Below, in pieces: positions 49,924 through 58,479 of a DNA stretch of 64,000 nucleotides. The translations under genes and the position numbers were made by a program. This DNA is from Bryobacteraceae bacterium (lineage in GTDB: Bacteria > Acidobacteriota > Terriglobia > Bryobacterales > Bryobacteraceae). Location: assembly GCA_947458745.1 (NCBI GenBank), contig CANGYQ010000016.1:54765-118764 (forward strand). The letters run 5' to 3'. How positions within the stretch are numbered: the stretch's first letter is position 1; each line of letters begins with the position of its first letter. The notes under the pieces were generated by a model that saw only the letters and a program-made list of their open reading frames with translations, was not told where the DNA came from and did no database searches.

Positions 49924-52622
49924 AGCTCGGGTACTTCGCACCGCTTCCTCCGGCCCGCACCGGCGTGGCGGCTTATGCCGAAGCCTTGCTGACAGCATTG
50001 AAGCAACAAGCGGCACCCGATCAGCAAGTGCTGCTGGGCGAAGGCGACGTCAACCTTTACCAGATCGGCAACAACCCGCTGCATACTGCCATCTATCGCC
50101 GGGCGCTGGAGCAACCGGGCGTAGTGCTGCTGCATGACGCGGTGCTGCACCACTTCCTGCTGGGCCACCTGCCACGCGAGCAGTACTTGGAGGAGTTCGC
50201 CTACAACTATGGCGTCTGGCAGACCGGCAGTGCAGAACGCTTTTGGCAGAATCGCGCCGGGTCCGGGGGCGATTCGCGATATTTTGAATATCCGATGTTG
50301 AAACGGCTGGCGGAGCGCGCCCGCGCGGTCATCGTGCACAATCCGGAAGCCGCGGCCATGGTCCGCGCTCACGCCCCCGAGGCACGCGTCGAGGTGGTGC
50401 CGCACTTGTTTGAAGCGCCGCAGGTGGACGCGGTGCCCGTTGCCCGGCTTCGCGACACCATGCCCACCGGAACACTATTTGGAGTGTTTGGCCATCTGCG
50501 CGAATCAAAGCGCCTGCCCACCGTGCTGCGAGCGCTGGAGCGGGTACCTCAAGCTGTGCTGCTGGTCTCCGGGGACTTCGTATCGGAGGACTACGCCCGG
50601 GCGTTTCGAGACCGCCTGACCGGGCCGCGCATTACTTGGCTGCCTTACGCACCGGAGCAGGAGTTTTGGGTGCGCGCGGCGGCGGTCGACGCCTGCATCA
50701 ACTTGAAGTGGCCCTCCGCCGGAGAAACCTCCGGCATCGCCATCCGCCTGGCGGGCATCGGCAAGCCCGTCATCGGCACGGCTCCGGCGTCTGAGGAGTT
50801 GGCCCCCATCATGGTGGAGCCGGGCCCTTCGGAAGAGGCACATCTGGCCGCCGCCATGCAATGGCTGGCCGAATCACCGGCTGACCGGCGACTCCTGGGA
50901 GAACGCGCAGCGGCGTATGTCCGGGAACACCATCAACCCGCGCGAGTAGCGCAACAGATCTGGCAAATTGTGGCCAGTTGCGTCACCCTGATCGCCCTGC
51001 CCCTGATGCTAGCCAGTGCCTCGCTGGCGGCCGTGAAGCGCGAGGCGATGGTGCCCATGCGGGACGGCGTCAAGCTGGCCGCCAACATCTTTCTGCCGCA
51101 GGCCGACGGCCGCTTTGGTGTCATCCTGATCCGAACCCCTTACGGCAAGGGCACCGAATTGGGCAGCAACGATTCGTTCGTCAACCATGGCTTCGCGGTG
51201 ATGGTGCAGGATGTCCGCGGACGTTACGCCAGCGAAGGCGTATTCAACATGCTGGATCAGGAGCCTAACGATGGCGAAGACACCATCAACTGGATCGCCA
51301 AGCAGCCCTGGTCGAACGGCCGCGTCGGAATGAGCGGCGGCTCCTACATCGGCCTGACCCAGTGGAAGGCGGCCCTGCAGCAACCAGCAGCGTTGAAGGC
51401 GATCTTCCCGGTGCATGCGGGCATCGACGAGTACCGGGACCGCTTCTATGCGCGCGGTGGAGCGATGCGCCTGGGGCACCGCATGTTGTGGCTAGTGGAG
51501 AACCTGCGCAAGCCTTCCCATCGCGATCCCGGCTTTGACCGCTACGTGCTCCACTTGCCGCTCCGGACTATGGACAAGGAAGCGGCCGGGCAAATGCTAC
51601 CGCTTTGGCAGCAGGCGCTGGACCATCCCGATTACGACACCTTCTGGCGCGCGATGAGCGTAAGAGAGCAGTTGGCCAAGGTCACCACCCCCGCCTTCTC
51701 TGTCGCCGGCTGGTTTGACCCCAACGTGCAGAGCGACCTGGCCACCATCACCAATCTCCGCCGCCGGTCCAACAACTACCGCATCGCCATCGGACCCTGG
51801 GCGCACAACATGTCCGTGCCCTTCCCTGGCGTCGATTTCGGGCGTGAGGCGAGTTACCCGGTCCGCACCATGCAACTGGCCTGGTTTGACCGCTGGCTGA
51901 ACGACAAGCCGGGCGAGATCCCGGGCGGCCCTTACTCGATCTTTGTCATGGGGGCCAACAAGTGGCGCGATGAAGCAGAGTGGCCCTTGAAGCGGGCCGT
52001 CGCTACGCGCTACTACTTGAGCCCGGAGCGGCAACTGTCGATCGTCCCGCCCAAAGACGGCGAAGATCGCTACACCTACGACCCGCGCCAGCCCGTGCCC
52101 ACGCGCGGCGGCACCACCTGCTGCAACCCGGCCATCTTCGCCTGGGGCCCGCTGGACCAGCGGCTAATCGGCACCCGCGCGGATGTCCTACAGTATCTGA
52201 CACCGCCGCTCACCGAAGACCTGGAGGTTACGGGACCAATCCGCGTGCAGCTGCACATCCGCACGTCAGCGTCCGATACGGACTTCACCGCCAAGCTGAT
52301 CGATGTCTTCCCCGGCGGCGAAGCACGATTGCTGACCGATGGTATCCTGCGGCTGCGCTATCGCGACGGTCTTGACAAGCCTTCACTAGTGAAGCCCGGC
52401 CAGGACTACACCATCACCATCGATGCCGGGGTTACCAGCAATGTCTTCCGCACCGGGCACCGCATCCGGGTCGACATCTCATCAAGCAACTTCCCCAAGT
52501 ACGACCGCAACCTGAACACCGGCCGCCCCATTGCTGACGAGAAGAATCCGGCCACGGCCAAACAGACCGTCTATCGCGGCGGTGTCAAAGCTTCGCATGT
52601 TGTACTGCCGGTGGTGCGGTAG
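49920..52622 (+). CDS. In-frame fusion of a glycosyltransferase and an exported CocE/NonD-type hydrolase
   Basis: A single 900-residue frame holds two proteins. Residues 1 to about 345 are a GT-B glycosyltransferase ('MKLGYFAPLPPARTGVAAYAEALL', 'GETSGIAIRLAGIGKPVIGT'). Residues about 375-900 are a CocE/X-Pro-dipeptidyl-peptidase-like alpha/beta hydrolase ('GVKLAANIFLP', nucleophile elbow 'MSGGSYIG' with Ser475, then 'FDPNVQSD' and 'IGPWAHNMS' as candidate Asp/His). Between them lies a classic signal peptide (VASCVTLIALPLMLASASLAA), preceded by a GTG at 50970 that could start a separate hydrolase. A lost stop codon or sequencing error is as likely as a genuine fusion. The two activities are unrelated. 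Confidence 0.82.
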   Translation: MKLGYFAPLPPARTGVAAYAEALLTALKQQAAPDQQVLLGEGDVNLYQIGNNPLHTAIYRRALEQPGVVLLHDAVLHHFLLGHLPREQYLEEFAYNYGVWQTGSAERFWQNRAGSGGDSRYFEYPMLKRLAERARAVIVHNPEAAAMVRAHAPEARVEVVPHLFEAPQVDAVPVARLRDTMPTGTLFGVFGHLRESKRLPTVLRALERVPQAVLLVSGDFVSEDYARAFRDRLTGPRITWLPYAPEQEFWVRAAAVDACINLKWPSAGETSGIAIRLAGIGKPVIGTAPASEELAPIMVEPGPSEEAHLAAAMQWLAESPADRRLLGERAAAYVREHHQPARVAQQIWQIVASCVTLIALPLMLASASLAAVKREAMVPMRDGVKLAANIFLPQADGRFGVILIRTPYGKGTELGSNDSFVNHGFAVMVQDVRGRYASEGVFNMLDQEPNDGEDTINWIAKQPWSNGRVGMSGGSYIGLTQWKAALQQPAALKAIFPVHAGIDEYRDRFYARGGAMRLGHRMLWLVENLRKPSHRDPGFDRYVLHLPLRTMDKEAAGQMLPLWQQALDHPDYDTFWRAMSVREQLAKVTTPAFSVAGWFDPNVQSDLATITNLRRRSNNYRIAIGPWAHNMSVPFPGVDFGREASYPVRTMQLAWFDRWLNDKPGEIPGGPYSIFVMGANKWRDEAEWPLKRAVATRYYLSPERQLSIVPPKDGEDRYTYDPRQPVPTRGGTTCCNPAIFAWGPLDQRLIGTRADVLQYLTPPLTEDLEVTGPIRVQLHIRTSASDTDFTAKLIDVFPGGEARLLTDGILRLRYRDGLDKPSLVKPGQDYTITIDAGVTSNVFRTGHRIRVDISSSNFPKYDRNLNTGRPIADEKNPATAKQTVYRGGVKASHVVLPVVR

Positions 52623-52635
52623 CCACCGCCGCGAT

Positions 52636-54582
52636 CTAGCGGTAGAACGGCTGCCAAGTGATCCAGCGCGGCCCATACTTGGGCAGCGGCTGGCCGGCTT
52701 CCAGCGCTCCCAGATCCGGGGCCTTGCCCGCAAAGCCTTCGTTGACGGTGGGGATAACCACGCCCGCATCGACGGCCTTGCCGGTCGCCTTCAGCTTGAA
52801 GTTGAGGTCCATCTGGTGATAGACCGCGTGGCGCTTGGAGGGGTCTGGCGCGACCAGGTTCTCGAAGATGTCGAAGTCCACTTCCATGCCGTGGGCTTCC
52901 TGGCCCGTGGCGGCTTTGAAGGCGGCCAGGTTGCTGAACGTCTTCCACGCTTCGGGCTTTGGCTCATACTCGGTCTGGCCCGGGGGCGGGGCCAGCCACT
53001 GATAGTTGGCGGCGACGCCCTTGTTGGGGCGGAAGCCGTTGTAGTCGGAAGAGTAGGCGGGCGTGGCGTTGGCCCAGGTCATGATACCCCGCTCCGGCGT
53101 GTCTCGCCCCAGGAAGAGGTTGTTGCGGAAATGGACGTTGGAGTAGGGGTCCTTCACCACCTGCTCGCCGATCAGGGTGTTGTGGAAAACGAACAGCCCG
53201 GCCGGCTTGGCCGAGAACTTGAAGGCCACGCCGCCGGGCGTGTGATAGAGGAGGTTGCGGTAGAAGTAGACCGGGCCGCCGAACACCGGCTGTGAGCTAT
53301 AGCCGCCCATGGCCGCGTTGACGCCGCGGTTGTTGAAGACGCGGATGTTGTGGACGCCGCCATCGGTTTCGATGAAGTCGTCGTTGAACATGTGCATGTC
53401 GTTGTTGTAGATGTCGATGGACGACGCGCGGCGTTCCGGGTCCTGCTCCGGCGTGCCGTAGGTGGAGATGGCGAGCGCGTCGTGGAAGTAGGCGATCGAA
53501 TTGTGCGCGATCACGTGGCCCGGTCCGTAGACCTTCACCGCGTAGTAGCTGCGCAGCCGGTGCGATCCGTATGGGCCGACGGGTTGCCACATAAAGCCCG
53601 TCCAGCCAATTAAGCGAAAGCGGTCTTCGCGGCCGAGGAAAAGGTTGTCGGCGATGTAGAAGTCGCTCGACCCGGCGTATTCGGTCCAGACGCCGAAGCC
53701 GATCTCTTCAAAGCGGCAGTTCTTCACCGTCAGGTTGACCGCGCCGATCACCTCTTTCTGCCCGGCCATGATGGCCACGTCGGTGTTCTTGAAGGTGATG
53801 CCCTCGATGATGTGGTGGGCGGAGGCGGACACGTCCAGAATGACGTGGTTGCCATCTCCATCGAAAACCACGTCACCGTCGCCAGCGGCCTTGATGGTGA
53901 TGGGCTTTTCAGCGGTCCCCTTCAGGGTGAGCGAGTTAACGCCGTCAAAGGGCGTCATCATCGGGTCAACGTAGTCGGTCCGGACGTTGCGGTACATGCC
54001 GGCATGGATCAGGATGGTGTCACCGGGTTGGGCGCGACGCTCCCAGACAACGCTCCAATCGCCCAGCCCCGCGCCGTAGTAGGCCTGCAGCAGGCTGGTG
54101 AAGTTGGGCTCCTGCTTCGGGCCGACGTAGTCCGGGGAGTAGACATGCAGGGTGCGCCCGCCCTTGTAGGGCTGCGGTTCCGTGCGGGTCTTCACCTTCA
54201 CGGTTTTGGTGGTTTCGCCCGAGGCACCATCGGGGTCCGTCATTTTGAACTGGCACTCGTATTCGGTACCGGGGGTCAGGTTGAGGATGCTGCCCGCGAA
54301 GCCTTGGGGCACCGTGTAGTCAAGGTTCTCGCGACGGCGGTAGATGTTCTCGCCACCAATGCGGACCAGCGGCAGCGCCGTGCGCCACGCGGCGTCACCC
54401 ACCTTGCGGTATTGGACGTCCACCTTGGCGTTACGGTTTTGATCGCCCGTGATGGACCATTCAAAGCCCAGGTTCAAGAGCGTCGGATGCTCCACCACAA
54501 AGCGTCCGGCGGTGGTGGCATTCTGGGCGAACGCGGTCGCGGCCAGCAAGGGCAAGCAGAAAAACAAGTTTCGATGGGCCAT
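52636..54582 (-). CDS. Exported right-handed parallel beta-helix protein
   Basis: This 648-residue secreted protein has a signal peptide (1-19), a fibronectin-III-like section at about 25-130, and a long beta-helix. Repeats such as 'IIEGITFKNTDVAIMAG', 'NLTVKNCRFEEIGFGVW', 'IDIYNNDMHMFNDDFIETDGGVHNIRVFNNRG' and 'VYFYRNLLYHTPGGV' define it. This fold is common in pectate, chondroitin and alginate lyases. No catalytic Lys/Arg/His set can be placed with confidence. Convergent with the fusion gene (13-base gap). It may degrade or bind an acidic polysaccharide. Confidence 0.82.
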   Translation of the reverse strand: MAHRNLFFCLPLLAATAFAQNATTAGRFVVEHPTLLNLGFEWSITGDQNRNAKVDVQYRKVGDAAWRTALPLVRIGGENIYRRRENLDYTVPQGFAGSILNLTPGTEYECQFKMTDPDGASGETTKTVKVKTRTEPQPYKGGRTLHVYSPDYVGPKQEPNFTSLLQAYYGAGLGDWSVVWERRAQPGDTILIHAGMYRNVRTDYVDPMMTPFDGVNSLTLKGTAEKPITIKAAGDGDVVFDGDGNHVILDVSASAHHIIEGITFKNTDVAIMAGQKEVIGAVNLTVKNCRFEEIGFGVWTEYAGSSDFYIADNLFLGREDRFRLIGWTGFMWQPVGPYGSHRLRSYYAVKVYGPGHVIAHNSIAYFHDALAISTYGTPEQDPERRASSIDIYNNDMHMFNDDFIETDGGVHNIRVFNNRGVNAAMGGYSSQPVFGGPVYFYRNLLYHTPGGVAFKFSAKPAGLFVFHNTLIGEQVVKDPYSNVHFRNNLFLGRDTPERGIMTWANATPAYSSDYNGFRPNKGVAANYQWLAPPPGQTEYEPKPEAWKTFSNLAAFKAATGQEAHGMEVDFDIFENLVAPDPSKRHAVYHQMDLNFKLKATGKAVDAGVVIPTVNEGFAGKAPDLGALEAGQPLPKYGPRWITWQPFYR

Positions 54583-54781
54583 AGTTCGGCGCCATTATAT
54601 CGCCTCGCGGCGTGCCGACCACTGGTCCAGTATCCAACGGGGTAGCAGTAGCGGAGGCTCGCTTTTTCTACGCCTACCAGACAGGGCTAAATGTTTTCAG
54701 ACATCGAGACAGCGGCATGGCGTACCGGGGCTGCAGTGAGTTTGCCCGCAAGAGGTGGTTGGAGGGTTGTAGCGCCACTTG

Positions 54782-54850
54782 TAGCCCCATGCGTCAGCTT
54801 GGGGCTTGCTCGCGTGCGCGGAAGAAGCCCCAAGCTGACGCATGGGGCTA
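54782..54850. repeat. REP-like palindrome, copy 3 (perfect 26-bp arms)
   Basis: Arms at 54782-54807 and 54825-54850 are perfect inverted complements around a 17-base loop. The arms begin TAGCCCCATGCGTCAG and end GCTTGGGGCTT. This is the best-conserved copy in the window. It lies five bases past the end of the NTF2-like gene, within a 273-base gap that also holds the promoter region of the beta-helix gene; nothing else is evident in that gap. Confidence 0.9.
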
Positions 54851-54855
54851 GGCAC

Positions 54856-55296
54856 CTAATCCGGGATCTTGTCGACCTTGGCCGTCTGGTGGGCCACCAG
54901 CTGCCAGCTTCCGCCGCGTTTGGACCAGACGTGGAGTAGCATCACTTTGTCGTCGAACTTGCCGGCGGGGTTGATGCCGGTGACGTGCATCCAGCAGTGG
55001 GTGACGGCGCTGTCGCCGAGGACGCGGACGGAGACCTTCTTGCGCTCCACCGTCTGATAATGCTGGCGGCCGGAGCGGATTTTTTCTAGGTAGTCCTTCT
55101 TGGTGTCGAGCACGCCTGAGGCGTGGCCGTAGATCAGGTCAGCGGCGAGCAGTTTGTCGAGCTGGGCGACGTCTTTGGCGAGGATGGCTTGCGCCCAGGC
55201 GGCGTCTAACTTTTCAATCGCTTTTCCAGTGGCGGCGGCATCCTGGGCGGTGAGGCTGAGGGCGGCTAGGGCGAGGACGGTGAGTGCGCGGATCAT
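54856..55296 (-). CDS. Exported SnoaL/NTF2-like protein (DUF4440 type)
   Basis: This 146-residue protein has a signal peptide (residues 1-17) and a single NTF2-like domain: 'AWAQAILAKDVAQLDKLLAADLIYGHASGVLDTKKDYLEKIRSG' then 'RVLGDSAVTHCWMHVTG' and 'LHVWSKRGGSWQLVAHQTAKV'. The pattern matches the DUF4440/SnoaL-like group, often with a small hydrophobic pocket. No catalytic residue can be named. It is probably periplasmic. A REP-like element follows its stop. Confidence 0.87.
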   Translation of the reverse strand: MIRALTVLALAALSLTAQDAAATGKAIEKLDAAWAQAILAKDVAQLDKLLAADLIYGHASGVLDTKKDYLEKIRSGRQHYQTVERKKVSVRVLGDSAVTHCWMHVTGINPAGKFDDKVMLLHVWSKRGGSWQLVAHQTAKVDKIPD

Positions 55297-55406
55297 GTGG
55301 GTTGGGGTGAGTATATCTTGCTGGCTGGGCGGGCGGCGAGTGGTTTGCTGTGGGGCTGTGCTGGGGGTGGGACGGATGCGGGTGACCCGGCACTCCGCTC
55401 CATTCT

Positions 55407-55517
55407 GTCGCGGCTCGGTGGGGGGCTTATTCCGGGGATGGGACAGGTTGCGGGTATGGAAGAGCCCGCTCCTGCTGGTCGCGGCTCAGAACGGCTTATT
55501 CCGAGGGATGGGAGAGG
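55407..55517. repeat. Imperfect direct repeat at the end of the MFS gene
   Basis: Two related 40-base segments (55407-55447 and 55478-55517) share GTCGCGGCTC and GGCTTATTCCG.GGATGGGA. The second forms the last codons and stop codon of the MFS gene. The unit also contains the TTA complement of the stop in the first copy, so duplication probably moved or created the gene end. Confidence 0.6.
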
Positions 55518-56740
55518 GGGCGGATCTTGCCTCCTAGGGCTAGCAACAGGGCGGTGCCGATGACTGGCAGGACGCCTGCTGTCAGCAGGATGGGGGTGTA
55601 GCCTAGATGGTCCACTACCCAGCCGGTGGAGAGGGTGAAGACCATGGCGCCGATGCCCGCGCCCAAGCCGCCGAGGCCGGCTACGGAGGCGACGGAGGAG
55701 GCGGGAAAGTAGTCGCTGGGGAGGGTTTGGACGTTGTTGATCCAGGCTTGGAACCCGAAGGTGACGGTGGAGATCAGCACCACGGCCGAGATGGGGTCCT
55801 TCACTTGCCCGGCGGCCAACCCGACGGACATGAGTGCGGCGGAGGCGAGGATGACGGCCTTGCGGGCGCGGTCGATGCTCCAGCCGCGTTTCACCAGCCA
55901 CAGCGCGGCTCCGCCGCCCAGCAAGCTTCCGGCGTCGGCGGCGAGAAACGGGACGGGGGCCACCCAGGCGATCTGTTGGAGGTTCAATCCGTGGACGCGG
56001 CTTAGGTAGAGGGGCAGCCAGGTGATGTAGAGCCACCAGACCGGGTCCGTCAACAAGCGCGCCAGGACGATGGCCCAGGTTTCGCGGGTGCGGAACAGCT
56101 GGGCATAGGTCCAGCGTGGCGTCGAGGGCGCTTCCGCTCCGCCGTAGGGCTCTGAGGCATGCCGCCACCGGTGCTCCGCTGGCGGTTGATAGGCCCACAG
56201 CCACACGAGCAGCCAGAGAAAGCCCAGGGAGCCGGTGACCAGAAAGGTCATCTGCCAGCCGAAACGGAGCTGCAGGAAGATGATGAGCGGGGGGGCGAGC
56301 ACACTGCCCAGCGCGGCTCCGCTGTTGAAGATGGCCATGGCCAGCGGGCGTTCCGAGGCGGGAAACCATTCGCCCGCCACCTTGGCCGCTCCGGGCCAGT
56401 TGCCGGCCTCACCGGCACCCAAGAGGAACCGGCAGATGCTCAAGCTGAGGGCGGATCGCGCAAAGGCATGCGCCATGGCCGCCAGAGACCACACGATGAT
56501 GGACCAAGTGAAGCCGCGCTTGATGCCCAGGCGGTCGTAGAGGCGCCCGGAAAGGGCCTGGCTGACGGAATAGGCCGCCAGAAACCAGGTGGCGATCTGC
56601 GCGAACTGCTGGTTCGACAAGCCCAGGTCCCGCACGATGACGGGGGCGAGCACGGAGACCGTCAGCCGGTCAATGAAGTTGATCAGCGTGGCGAAGAAGA
56701 CCAGCCCGATGATGTACCAGCGCAAACCCGGAAGCGTCAT
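55496..56740 (-). CDS. MFS transporter of the anion:cation symporter (ACS) type
   Basis: This 414-residue, 12-helix MFS protein has the ACS features 'FIDRLTVSVLAPVIVRDLGLSNQQFAQIATWFLAAYSVSQALSGRLYDRLGIKRGF' and 'FLLGAGEAGNWPGAAKVAGEWFPASERPLAMAIFNSGAALGSVLAPPL', as in hexuronate and similar acid transporters (ExuT-like). It lies next to an exported beta-helix protein and an NTF2-like gene, so uptake of sugar acids released from a polyuronide is a reasonable guess. The C terminus ends in a segment that is a duplicated direct repeat. Confidence 0.87.
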   Translation of the reverse strand: MTLPGLRWYIIGLVFFATLINFIDRLTVSVLAPVIVRDLGLSNQQFAQIATWFLAAYSVSQALSGRLYDRLGIKRGFTWSIIVWSLAAMAHAFARSALSLSICRFLLGAGEAGNWPGAAKVAGEWFPASERPLAMAIFNSGAALGSVLAPPLIIFLQLRFGWQMTFLVTGSLGFLWLLVWLWAYQPPAEHRWRHASEPYGGAEAPSTPRWTYAQLFRTRETWAIVLARLLTDPVWWLYITWLPLYLSRVHGLNLQQIAWVAPVPFLAADAGSLLGGGAALWLVKRGWSIDRARKAVILASAALMSVGLAAGQVKDPISAVVLISTVTFGFQAWINNVQTLPSDYFPASSVASVAGLGGLGAGIGAMVFTLSTGWVVDHLGYTPILLTAGVLPVIGTALLLALGGKIRPLSHPSE

Positions 56741-56922
56741 GAGCGCCCGGCAGGCCCGTGAAGAGAGACGATGTCCACCTCATGAGGGATACCACATTGG
56801 GCCACTGCCGCCGGTCGCGCCGGGTGATGTAGCCGGTGGCAGGCGGAGACTGCACGCACGGCACCTTCCGGTCGTCATACAGTAGAGGGTTAGTGCCCGC
56901 TCAAAGAGGCCTGAGGAGACAT

Positions 56923-57393
56923 ATGCTCAATCGTCAACGCCGCCGCGCACGCGGTTTCAGCCTGGTCGAACTGCTGATCGTCATCGCGATCATCCTGATC
57001 ATCGCCGCCATTGCCGTGCCCAAGCTTAACCGCGCCCGGATGCAGGCGCAGGAGATGGCGGCGATCCGGCATATCGTTGCCATTCATCAATCCCAAACGC
57101 AGTATTATTCGCAGTTCGGCAAGTTTGCCACCGCGCTGACCGAACTGGGCCCACCGGCTTCCGGCAGCCCCAGCCCTTCGGGGGCGGACCTGATCCCTGG
57201 AGATCTGGCCAGCGGCGAAAAGCAGGGCTACAAGATCACGCTGACGGGCGGACCGGGCGGGTATACGATCAACGCCAATCCGGTGGCGTTTAACTCGACC
57301 GGCACGCGAACGTTTTTTAGTGACCAGACACTGGTGATCCGGCAGAACTACGGGGCGGAACCAGCTACAGCCACCAGCCCTGAAATCAAGTAG
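56923..57393 (+). CDS. Type IV pilin-like protein
   Basis: This 156-residue prepilin has the class III leader 'RGFSLVELLIVIAIILIIAAIAVPKLNRARMQ', with cleavage after the glycine and the Phe at +1 and Glu at +5. The body is short, with a Ser/Gly/Pro-rich section and no clear C-terminal disulfide. The start is the ATG at 56923 with GGAGA seven bases upstream; the longer frame is not needed. The prepilin peptidase PilD encoded at 38039 is the likely processing enzyme. It may be a major pilin, minor pilin or pseudopilin; no pilus motor genes are nearby. Confidence 0.89.
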   Translation: MLNRQRRRARGFSLVELLIVIAIILIIAAIAVPKLNRARMQAQEMAAIRHIVAIHQSQTQYYSQFGKFATALTELGPPASGSPSPSGADLIPGDLASGEKQGYKITLTGGPGGYTINANPVAFNSTGTRTFFSDQTLVIRQNYGAEPATATSPEIK

Positions 57394-57440
57394 GGCTCGC
57401 GCCAAGGTGATGACCGTGGGCAGTTGCGTATAATGGCGCG

Positions 57441-57746
57441 ATGATTCGCGTTACGGTTCTTTATTCCGCCAGCTCCCGCTTCGACTGGGATTACTACCTA
57501 TCCACCCACACCCCAATGGTGGAGCGGTTGGGCAAGCCGCTGGGCTTGATTTCACTGACAGTGGACCGGTGCGTGTCGTCGTTGGGTGGCGCGCCGTCGC
57601 CTTACGTTTGCATTGCTCAGCTCCTGTTTCAGGACGAGGCGGCATTGGGTGCCATGTTGGGGCAGCATGGCGGCGAGATCCTGGCCGATATTCCGAACTA
57701 CACTGATGCCGCCACCAGCATGGTGGTGAGTGCGGTGGCGCAATAG
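57441..57746 (+). CDS. EthD-family protein
   Basis: This 101-residue dimeric alpha-beta-barrel-type small protein has 'DWDYYLSTHTPMVERLGKPLGLISLTVDR' and 'YVCIAQLLFQDEAALGAML', which fit the EthD family. EthD proteins are involved in ether or polyketide metabolism and related oxygenations; the precise function is unknown. An independent small gene 47 bases after the pilin and followed by a perfect hairpin. Confidence 0.85.
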   Translation: MIRVTVLYSASSRFDWDYYLSTHTPMVERLGKPLGLISLTVDRCVSSLGGAPSPYVCIAQLLFQDEAALGAMLGQHGGEILADIPNYTDAATSMVVSAVAQ

Positions 57747-57748
57747 TT

Positions 57749-57789
57749 CCAGCTTACCGGGCAGCCGGCACCGGCGCCCGGTAAGCTGG
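57749..57789. terminator. Perfect 14-bp hairpin after the EthD gene
   Basis: CCAGCTTACCGGGC (57749-57762) and its exact complement (57776-57789) enclose a 13-base GC-rich loop. There is no T run, but the stem is very stable and starts two bases after the EthD stop. It may terminate transcription from EthD or insulate the next gene, whose start lies just downstream. Confidence 0.6.
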
Positions 57790-57811
57790 TTGCATGGGTG
57801 AGGGAGCACCA

Positions 57812-58363
57812 GTGCCGGGACGAGCCACCGATCGAACGCACGCGTTGATGGTTGGCCTTCTGGTGCTGCTTGCCGCCTGCCAGCCGCGCTACAAACTGGT
57901 GGAGGAAGCTTCACCGGCACCCAAACCCATCGCCGAAGCGCAGCCCGCGCCGCCGCCGGACACTACAGCGGAACCGAAGAAGGATGAGCCATCGATCTAC
58001 CGGCCCGTGGAATGGGCGCTGTTGCGCGGCTTGAACACCCGCTCCGGCGATCTATCGGCCGCCTTGAAGAGGATGGAAGGCGGAGCCGTTCGGTTAACCG
58101 GCTACATGGTGCCGTTTGCGGATGAGAATGAATCCGCGGATGAGTTCCTGCTGGTGCCGGAGGCGGGCATGTGCGTCCACACGCCGCCGCCCCCGGCCAA
58201 CCAGATTGTCTTTGTGCAGATGACGTCCGGGGCGGCGCGGGTGACGTTCGCCAAGCCGGTGGAGGTATCGGGCATCTTGTCGATCGTGCAATCGGATTCG
58301 CCCTACGGCAAAGTAGGCTTCAAGATTGAGGCGGCGCAGGCCAAAGAGGACACCACACCGTAA
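57812..58363 (+). CDS. DUF3299 lipoprotein
   Basis: This exported lipoprotein of 183 residues has the lipobox 'LVLLAAC' with the lipid-attached cysteine near residue 22, a Pro/Ala-rich linker (to about residue 55), then the DUF3299 domain: 'LTGYMVPFADENESADEFLLVPEAGMCVHTPPPPANQIVFV', whose CxH-PPPP-NQ core is characteristic. I prefer the GTG at 57812, with AGGGAG five bases upstream, over the ATG at 57794 which abuts the hairpin. Probably anchored to the inner or outer membrane. The function is unknown. Confidence 0.85.
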   Translation: MPGRATDRTHALMVGLLVLLAACQPRYKLVEEASPAPKPIAEAQPAPPPDTTAEPKKDEPSIYRPVEWALLRGLNTRSGDLSAALKRMEGGAVRLTGYMVPFADENESADEFLLVPEAGMCVHTPPPPANQIVFVQMTSGAARVTFAKPVEVSGILSIVQSDSPYGKVGFKIEAAQAKEDTTP

Positions 58364-58397
58364 GGCATTCCGCCGTCGCGTTTCTTTGTGACTCCCC

Positions 58398-58464
58398 TAG
58401 CCCCATGCGTCAGCTTGGGGCTTTTGGGGTCCATGAGCAAGACCCTCGCGCACGAATGGGGCTA
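58398..58464. repeat. REP-like palindrome, copy 4 (degraded right arm)
   Basis: The left arm at 58398-58423 matches copy 3, but the right arm (about 58439-58464) has diverged, with about 19 of 26 positions kept. It lies between the convergent DUF3299 and PqaA-like genes. This copy is the most decayed of the family. Confidence 0.7.
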
Positions 58465-58479
58465 CGGCCGCTGGAGATG

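Noticed and set aside
55293..56369. A 358-codon minus-strand frame in another phase of the ACS-type MFS gene
   Set aside because: Arg/Pro-rich, no domains, and overlapped by a 12-helix transporter in the supported phase.
56741..56922. A possible sigma-54 promoter before the pilin gene
   Set aside because: No GG-N10-GC element with proper spacing was found; only a weak TACAGT near 56878.
2036..58464. REP-like palindromes considered as a CRISPR array
   Set aside because: The four copies are tens of kilobases apart, have no spacers and are palindromic; no cas gene is present.
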